From positions 12,099,001-12,163,000 of the forward strand of contig BSBM01000994.1 in the NCBI GenBank assembly GCA_027924585.1: a stretch of 64,000 nt of DNA. The letters are read 5' to 3'. The notes below the pieces were generated by a model, which saw only the letters and a list, made by a program, of their open reading frames with translations, made no database searches and had not been told where the DNA came from. The DNA is from Larix kaempferi (lineage: Eukaryota > Streptophyta > Pinopsida > Pinales > Pinaceae). A program made the translations under genes and the position numbers. This document shows positions 58,329 through 64,000 of this stretch, in pieces (position 1 is the first letter of the stretch; each line of letters begins with the position of its first letter).

Positions 58329-59530
58329 CAACACCGTCTTGGTGTTCTCGGGACTAGAAATGAAGTCATGAAATAAAACGGGGTAAACCTGTTTTATGGT
58401 GGTTTCATTTTCCCAAGTAGCCTCATCAGGCCTGAAGTGCCTCCATTGCGCTTTCAATTGGATGATATTTCGTCTCCTAAGCTGCACCTCCCTCTTGGCC
58501 AGTATGTGGAGGGGCTCTAGAATAAATTCCCCCTTAGGTTCTACCTATAATAAGGACCAATCAAACACATGCTTAGTAGCATAGACATATTTCTTTAATA
58601 GAGATGAATGAAAAACATTATGAACTTTTACATGAGCTAGTAAAGCCAACTCATATGCTACTGGCCCTTTCTTGGTCAGTATCTCAAAGGGTCCACAAAA
58701 TATGGGGGCTAACTTTCTGCATTGCCCCAAGATCAAAGAGCTTCTCTTTGCCTTCACTTTTAAGAAGACATGTTCACCGGCTTGGTAATCTTTGTATTTC
58801 CTTTTCTTATCCGCATAACTCTTCTGGTGGTCTTGTGCCTATTTTAAGTTTTGTTGTACTTTGGTGACTAGATGTTCCAAGTCTTTTAGTAAATCTGGAC
58901 CCAGCATGAGTCGGTCGACCGGGTTATCCCATGTCACTGGTGTCCTACACTTTCTGCCATAGAGTACCTCGAAGGGACTCATCTTAGCAGAGGTCAGGTA
59001 CCCGTTGTTGTATGCAAACTCTGTGAGGTGTAGATAATCCTCCCATTTCATGGGGTTGCTCATAACATACATCCTAAGCATATCCTCTAAGATTTGGTTT
59101 ACCCATTCTATCTGTTCGTCAGTCTGCGGGTGGTAAGCGATACTGAAGTTTAAGTGTGTCTCCAAACTGGAGAATGAGGATCTCCAGAAGTTACTGGTGA
59201 ACTTCGTGTCTCTATCCGAAATGATTGCCTTGGGTATCCCATGCAATCGGAAGATCTCTTTTAGGAATATGTCCACAATGTGGATAGCTTTGTACGTTGA
59301 TTTTATAGGTATGAAATGTGTTTCTTTTGATAACTTGTCGACTACTACAAAGATGGAGTCATTATGTTTCTTTCTCTTTGGTAAAATAGTAATGAAGTCC
59401 ATATTGACGACCTCCAATTTCCACTCTAGAATGGGTAGCGGTTGTAGTAATGCTATGTCGGATTTCAACTGATGAACTCCCATTTGACCATTTGACACTC
59501 CTGGCACTTAGCGATGAATAATGCTATGTC
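58326..59530 (-). pseudogene. G2 integrase with chromodomain tail
   Basis: The integrase would insert the element DNA. The open piece 59,507-58,839 holds the whole catalytic core. The first Asp is in NMDFITILPK, the second in ISDRDTKFTS and the Glu in DEQIEWVNQ, all three present. MSPFEVLYGRKCRTP follows. After stops, KLAPIFCGPFEIL and HNVFHSSLLKK (about 58,600-58,725) form the C-terminal part. QWRHFRPDEATWENE (about 58,415-58,460) is the chromodomain-like end. The frame stops at the TAA next to the polypurine tract. It is better preserved than G1 but still broken. Confidence 0.85.
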
Positions 59531-60330
59531 GGATTTCAACTTAGGCCAGAAAAGTGTTTCTTTACTATCGATATCATCTTTTGATATCCTAGATGTCATG
59601 AGCAGGGTTTCTGATGGAACTCTGTTAGAATGTTAGGTCTAATTTCTCCACTATCCGGAACATAAAGTCTCTCCTTTGACCAAAAAAATCATGACTCATC
59701 GATCCTATATTCATTTTGTTGTTGAAATAACCTATCCTCTTGAATATTTCTAAGGATATCGACATAGAACCGGTCATTCCTACATGTCGTTCCAATTCTA
59801 TCGTGTAAGACTGAGTCGGTCTGACTTACTGTTACCTCGTATATCATATGAGCTCATCGACTTAAAGCATTGGCGATCTTATTCTCCTTTCCTTTTATGT
59901 GGTTTAATTCGAAGTGGTACTAGCTAAGGAAAGCTAACCACCTGTCCTGTCTAGCATTTAGGCCAGCTTGGTCAAATAAGTACTTCAAACTCATGTTGTC
60001 CATCTTCAATCAGAAATTCTTTCCCATAAGGTAATGTCTCCACATTTTTAAGGTGTGGATGATGGCGGCTAGTTCAAGATCGTGCATGGGGTAGTTCTGT
60101 TCGTGCTCTTTTAACTTTATGGACTCGTAGCAGATGGCGAAGTCATTTTGCATGAGGACTCCATTGAGTCCCTCTTTGCTTGCATCTGTGCAAACAACAA
60201 AGTCCTCATCGGGATTAGCAATCCGTAGTATAGGTGTGCTAGTTGGAGGTTGTTTAGTTTCTGGAAAATTTCTTCGCATTTAGTCATCCAAAGGAATTTG
60301 TTTGCCTTTTTTTGCAAGGTCGTCATAGGA
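59531..60330 (-). pseudogene. G2 RNase H and zinc-binding region
   Basis: The open piece 60,279-60,010 carries VVCTDASKEGLNGVL with the first catalytic Asp intact, KLKEHEQNYPMHDLELAAI and WRHYLMG. Further on in broken frames come LKYLFDQAGLNARQDRW, IKGKENKIANALSR (about 59,860-59,990) and HLGYQK of the integrase HHCC part (about 59,550). The order is as in G1, without the inserted transposon. Confidence 0.8.
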
Positions 60331-61140
60331 CAAGCAATCCAGGAGAAGTTCCCAATGAATTTCTAGTTGTATCCTTCTAATCCTAAGAATTATCTTATGT
60401 TGGTCACACAAGTAGGTGTAGGCCATTCCTCGATGGCTTTAATATTTTCAGGGTCGACCGCTATCCCCTTCTCTGAAATGATGTGACCTAGGTACTGTAT
60501 CTTTGGTTTGTAGAAATCACACTTGTTGAACTTAGCGTAAATTTGGTGTTCTCATAACACTCGTAACATGATGTGGAGATGTTCTTCATGTTCTTCCTTA
60601 TTTTTGGAGTAAATTAGTATATCGTCAATGAAGACTAGTACAAATTTGTCCAGGTATTGACTAAAGATATTGTTCATCATGCACATAAAATTTGTGGGTA
60701 AATTTTTCAATCTGAAAGGCATTACCACAAAATTGTAATGGCCGTATCGGGTTTGAAAGGAGGTCTTACTGATGTCTTTATCACGGACCCTTACTTGGTG
60801 ATATCTGTATCATAGGTCGATCTTCGAAAAGATAATTACTCCTCCGACTTGGTCAAACAAGTCATCAATCCTAGGGAGTGGGTTTCGGTTCTTGATGGTT
60901 AATTTGTTGAGTTGATGGTAATCAATGCACATATGCATCATCCCTTCCTTCATCTTGACAAAGAGTATCGGTGCTACCCAAGGAGACACACTCGGTCAGA
61001 TATATCATTTTTCGATTAACTCTTGTAACTAAAGCTTGAGGTCCACCAACTCTGGTGGGCTCATGCGGTAAGGGGCTTTAGAAACTAGTACTGACCCGGG
61101 TGTTAGTTCTATGGAGAAGTCTAGGTCTCGTTTGGGCAAT
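60331..61140 (-). pseudogene. G2 reverse transcriptase remnant
   Basis: The RT would copy the RNA into DNA. Minus strand, in order: KAPYRMSPPELVDL (about 61,065), [38 protein letters not shown] with [20 protein letters not shown], then the active site FIDDILIYS at about 60,610-60,633 with both Asp present. LGHIISEKGI follows. Stops interrupt several places, for example in the LIEK-stop-YI segment and before YRYHQV, so no long open frame is left. Confidence 0.85.
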
Positions 61141-61294
61141 ATCCCTAGTATTTCCTCAGGAAATACATCCTTGAATTCTACAAGAAACGAGAAGTCCTCG
61201 ATCTTTTGTTCCCTAACGGCTTCTATAGTTTGAATGTTAACTGCAAAGAGTTTACAACCCTTTCTTATGCACTTCTTTGCTTGTAAGGAAGATA
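61141..61294 (-). pseudogene. G2 protease-RT linker, cut by copia insertion
   Basis: The readable run EDFSFLVEFKDVFPEEI and GILPKRDLDFSI matches the conserved linker before RT in chromoviruses (LxEFxDVFPE, LPPxRDIDFxI). Homology stops at 61,294, where the copia LTR begins. AGATA at 61,290-61,294 is the expected target duplication. Confidence 0.7.
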
Positions 61295-61857
61295 TGTTAA
61301 TTTTTAAGGATTAATTCAACATACTCTAGGATCTTTACTGAGAGAATAACATGTACAACATATCAAGCATGACAATGCATATCAATCACACCAAGCAATC
61401 ACATGAGACAATAGACACATAGAGTTTCACTAGGGAAAACCATAAAGGTGAAAAAACCCACAACTTCCTCAGAGATAGAAAGAGCAATGATACAACCCAA
61501 GTACAAGAGATAGTCCTTCTAACAGCTACTCCTCCTTCCTCACTTGTGTGCCACTTTCTGGTGAGTGTAGAAGTGAATAATGAAGTGATCCAATAGAGTG
61601 CCTCCCACACTCTATTTATACATGACTTGACTTGCCTAATAAACTAGCAGGGCTGACTTGTATAACTCAGTCTAATAACCCATGCTAATACTAATTAGGG
61701 TTGACCCCACACATTGTGGTCTAATAACCCATCACAAGCAAGTTGCGACACTTGTCAATACAAATGACGACACTTCTGTATAGAGGAATAATAACATCTC
61801 TATAGGAGTACAATATACATAGGTGAAATACATTCCGAAGTTACAATTACATCAACA
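61295..61857 (-). repeat. C2 3' LTR (563 bp)
   Basis: Minus strand TGTTGATGTAATTG...CCTTAAAAATTAACA. It starts right after a polypurine run and ends at the junction with G2. The frame at 61,386-61,610 is not supported. Confidence 0.82.
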
Positions 61858-61873
61858 CTCCCTCTTAACTAGG
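61858..61873 (-). other. C2 polypurine tract
   Basis: Minus strand CCTAGTTAAGAGGGAG stands immediately before TGTTGATG of the LTR. Confidence 0.8.
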
Positions 61874-63070
61874 AAGGTATTTCTCGACACAGATCTGCTA
61901 TCACAATTCTTCTTCTCTGGATCATCGTCACTGGATCATCGTCATTAAATCATCGTCATCGTCACTACTGTTGCTATCTCAATCAATCTCTGAACTACTC
62001 GTCATAGGAAATTCTATAGAGCCAATCCTTTTTCATGCTGGATGTAGGCCCACAAGCTACAGGTCTTCATCATCACTAGCCATACTGTGGATCCCAGGAC
62101 TAATTATATGTGTTAAGCCAAAAAATCGAAAGAGCATCCCAGGACTGATTACGAGCATATTGCTCAACCTATCGAATCTCCCAGGACCTTTTACTTTCCA
62201 CTGCACAACATTTCCATCGCCACAGAGTATCATCCTAATACTCATGATCATACTGATCATCTCATCGTCTACGAAGGATAGTCTAGATGCACACAATAGA
62301 ACACTTACAATAACCGGTATGGGAAGACACACTTCAACCATCCGTAAAAGGCTCAGCACTCACATTAACGCAAATGGGAGAACACATCTACCACCATGTC
62401 GAAAAGGCTCTACACTTACATCAATGCACATGTGAGAACACATCTACCACCATGTCGAAAAGGCTCTACACTTACATCAACGCACATGGGAGAACACGTC
62501 TACCACCATGTCGGAAAGGCTCTGTGCATCTGTGTCTTCGAACACATCACTTATGATCCTCTGTCAAGGCATCCTCTTGATGCATGTCATCATCATATGA
62601 TCATCGTGATCATCATCATAACATCATCCTTATGCATATCATCTGGAGAAACATCCTGAAGCTCATCATCTATGACCATCCTGATCATACAATGCATCCA
62701 CCTGATGCATATCATCTGGAGGAGCATCCTGAAGCTCATCATCTATGATCATCCTGATCATATGATGCATCCACCTGATGCATACACAGTATCTACCTGA
62801 TACATATAATCATACATGATCTACTTAATCATATAATGTATCCACCTGATACATATACAAATACATGATCCAACCGATCATACCAAGCATCCAACATGAT
62901 GCATATACATATACATGATCCAACTGATCATATCCAGCATCTAACATGATGCATATACATAACCGTAACTGGAGCATCGTCCCGATGCTCATCATCTAGT
63001 GCTTACATCCATAGCCATGGAAAGGATCCTCCTCTCACCATTCTTGGAATGGCTCCAACAAATGTGTCCA
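61874..63070 (-). repeat. C2 3' untranslated region with three kinds of tandem repeats
   Basis: Between the pol stop and the polypurine tract lie about 1.2 kb of repeats. A GATCATCGTCACTG-type array lies at 61,917-61,970. Three 56 base copies starting GAAAAGGCTCTACACTTACA occupy 62,345-62,512. Degenerate GATGCATATCATCTGGAG and ATGATCATCCTGATCAT words fill 62,575-62,960. The open frames at 61,971-62,659 run through the repeats on the opposite strand and are not genes. Confidence 0.75.
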
Positions 63071-64000
63071 TCAGTTATTCCTCGAAGTGTCATCAATTTG
63101 AAGAACACCAAGCCTCTCTCTGAAGTACTCAAACTTCACTTTGGCTAGTGGTTTCGTCAGCACATCTGCAACCTGCTCATCCATCGCAACATACAGGAGC
63201 TTCACTGCTCCTCTCTGCACCATATCCCTGATATAGTGATATTTGATCTCAATGTGCTTCGACCTGTCGTGGAACACCAGGTTCTCAGATAGCTTCACAC
63301 AACTCTGGTTGCCACAAAAGATACCAGTAGCATCCAACGGGAGATCAAATAACTCAGACATTAGCTTCCTCAACCATACTTCCTCACAACTAGCCGAACA
63401 AGCTGCAACATACTCTGCTTCGACTGTACTCAGTGCTACATAGGAATTCTTCCTGCTAAACCAAGAGATCACACCTGATCCCATACTGAAGCAGCACCTA
63501 GAAGTGCTCTTCCTATCTGCAGCACTGCCTGCCCAATCTGAATCAACGTAACCCTGCAGGTTAAACTTTTTATTTGCATCATACTTGATCCCATAATCAA
63601 GTATACCCTTTAGGTACCTCGAAATATGCTTTACAGCAACCAGGTGAACACCTCTGGTATCCGTAGGGAACTAGATCAATGTGTTCACTGCAAAGAAAAT
63701 ATCTGGTCTCATGTTCGTCAGGTAAATCAAGGACCCAATGATCTGACGATACACAATGACATCAACCGGATCAAATGAAGCATCACGCGGAAGCTTCAGG
63801 TTTGATGCCATAGGTGTGGCCATGGCCTTGCAGTCCATCATCCCGAACCTCTTCAGGATCTCTACTACATACTTCCCTTGTCCTAGGAAGATCCCATCTT
63901 CACTCTGACACACCTCCATGCCTAGAAAATAGTGCATCATCCCCAAGTCCTTCATCTCGAACTCGGCAGCAAGCTTCCTCTTGGTATTAGCAATCAATCC
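63071..64000 (-). pseudogene. C2 pol: RT C-terminus and RNase H (partial)
   Basis: The polyprotein end that would supply reverse transcription. One frame runs from the window edge to the stop before 63,071, with a single TAG at about 63,671. Near the edge, EFEMKDLGMMHYFLGMEV and YVVEILKRFGM are the copia RT C-terminal motifs, followed by MATPMASNLKL and YRQIIGSLIYL. After the stop, YLKGILDYGIKYD, GYVDSDWAGSAADRKSTS (first catalytic Asp), SRKNSYVALSTVEAEYVA (catalytic Glu) and HIEIKYHYIRDMV with DVLTKPLA complete the RNase H. The end is usual for copia. The start lies outside the window. Confidence 0.88.

Larger units (their letters stand above)
54024..61294 (-). mobile_element. Ty3/gypsy chromovirus G2, 3' part, interrupted by a copia element
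   Basis: It reads leftward: RT, RNase H, integrase with chromodomain, polypurine tract and 3' LTR (58,312 down to 54,024). Upstream parts (protease, gag, PBS, 5' LTR) should lie beyond the copia insertion at 61,295, outside the window. It belongs to the same family as the solo LTR at 305-4,558. Confidence 0.85.
61295..64000 (-). mobile_element. Ty1/copia element C2, 3' part
   Basis: It reads leftward from the window end: RT C-terminal part, RNase H, a 1.2 kb tail with tandem repeats, polypurine tract, and 3' LTR (61,857-61,295). It is inserted in G2. The 5' part is outside the window. It is among the better preserved elements here, with one stop in the last 310 codons. Confidence 0.85.

Noticed and set aside
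61971-62659. Plus-strand frames up to 154 codons
   Set aside because: They are antisense to C2 and run through tandem repeats; codon pattern follows the repeat unit.

Overview
This 64 kb window looks like intergenic DNA from a large, AT-rich plant nuclear genome. It is packed with long-terminal-repeat (LTR) retrotransposons in several nested layers. The gag types, the 4-5 kb LTRs and the absence of any intact host gene suggest a seed plant with a very large genome, perhaps a gymnosperm; that placement is inference. No bacterial features, tRNA, rRNA or CRISPR array were seen. Every element-encoded reading frame carries stops or frameshifts, so they are listed as pseudogenes. Domain edges are read by eye and are accurate to some tens of bases.

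Layout. (1) 1-13,819: a decayed Ty3/gypsy chromovirus, G1 (+ strand). The window opens inside its 5' LTR. That LTR is split by a 4,254 bp solo LTR (305-4,558) of a second chromovirus family, flanked by the target duplication TTCTA. The order is PBS, gag, protease, RT, RNase H, integrase, chromodomain, polypurine tract and a 3' LTR. A small Mutator-like insertion sits in RNase H. (2) 13,820-45,540: element E3 (- strand) lies in the G1 3' LTR. Its two ~3 kb LTRs are at about 26.7-30.2 kb and 42.6-45.5 kb, with an initiator-Met PBS at 42.59 kb. Its ~12 kb interior shows no gag or pol but holds a spliced fragment resembling TIME FOR COFFEE (33.2-34.1 kb, - strand) and several tandem arrays. (3) 13,826-26,742: element E2 (+ strand) is inserted six bases inside the E3 LTR and flanked by GTAAC. 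It has ~5 kb LTRs and a gag-like frame but no pol. A ~1,083-codon reading frame lies inside the U3 part of each LTR.

(4) 45,541-47,930: a Ty1/copia fragment (LTR, gag, protease, pre-integrase) inserted in the other E3 LTR. (5) 47.9-54.0 kb: the least repetitive stretch, with one candidate exon, small tandem duplications and a decayed LINE-type ORF1 (DUF4283 plus zinc knuckle). (6) 54,024-61,294: chromovirus G2 (- strand), same family as the solo LTR, with its LTR, polypurine tract and pol. (7) 61,295-64,000: a Ty1/copia element (- strand) inserted in G2 and running out of the window.

The nesting order agrees with LTR divergence judged by eye: the G1 and E3 LTR pairs differ at roughly one base in nine, the E2 pair at roughly one in twenty. 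The most unusual item is E2, whose long reading frame in U3 recalls the position of sag in MMTV or nef in lentiviruses.
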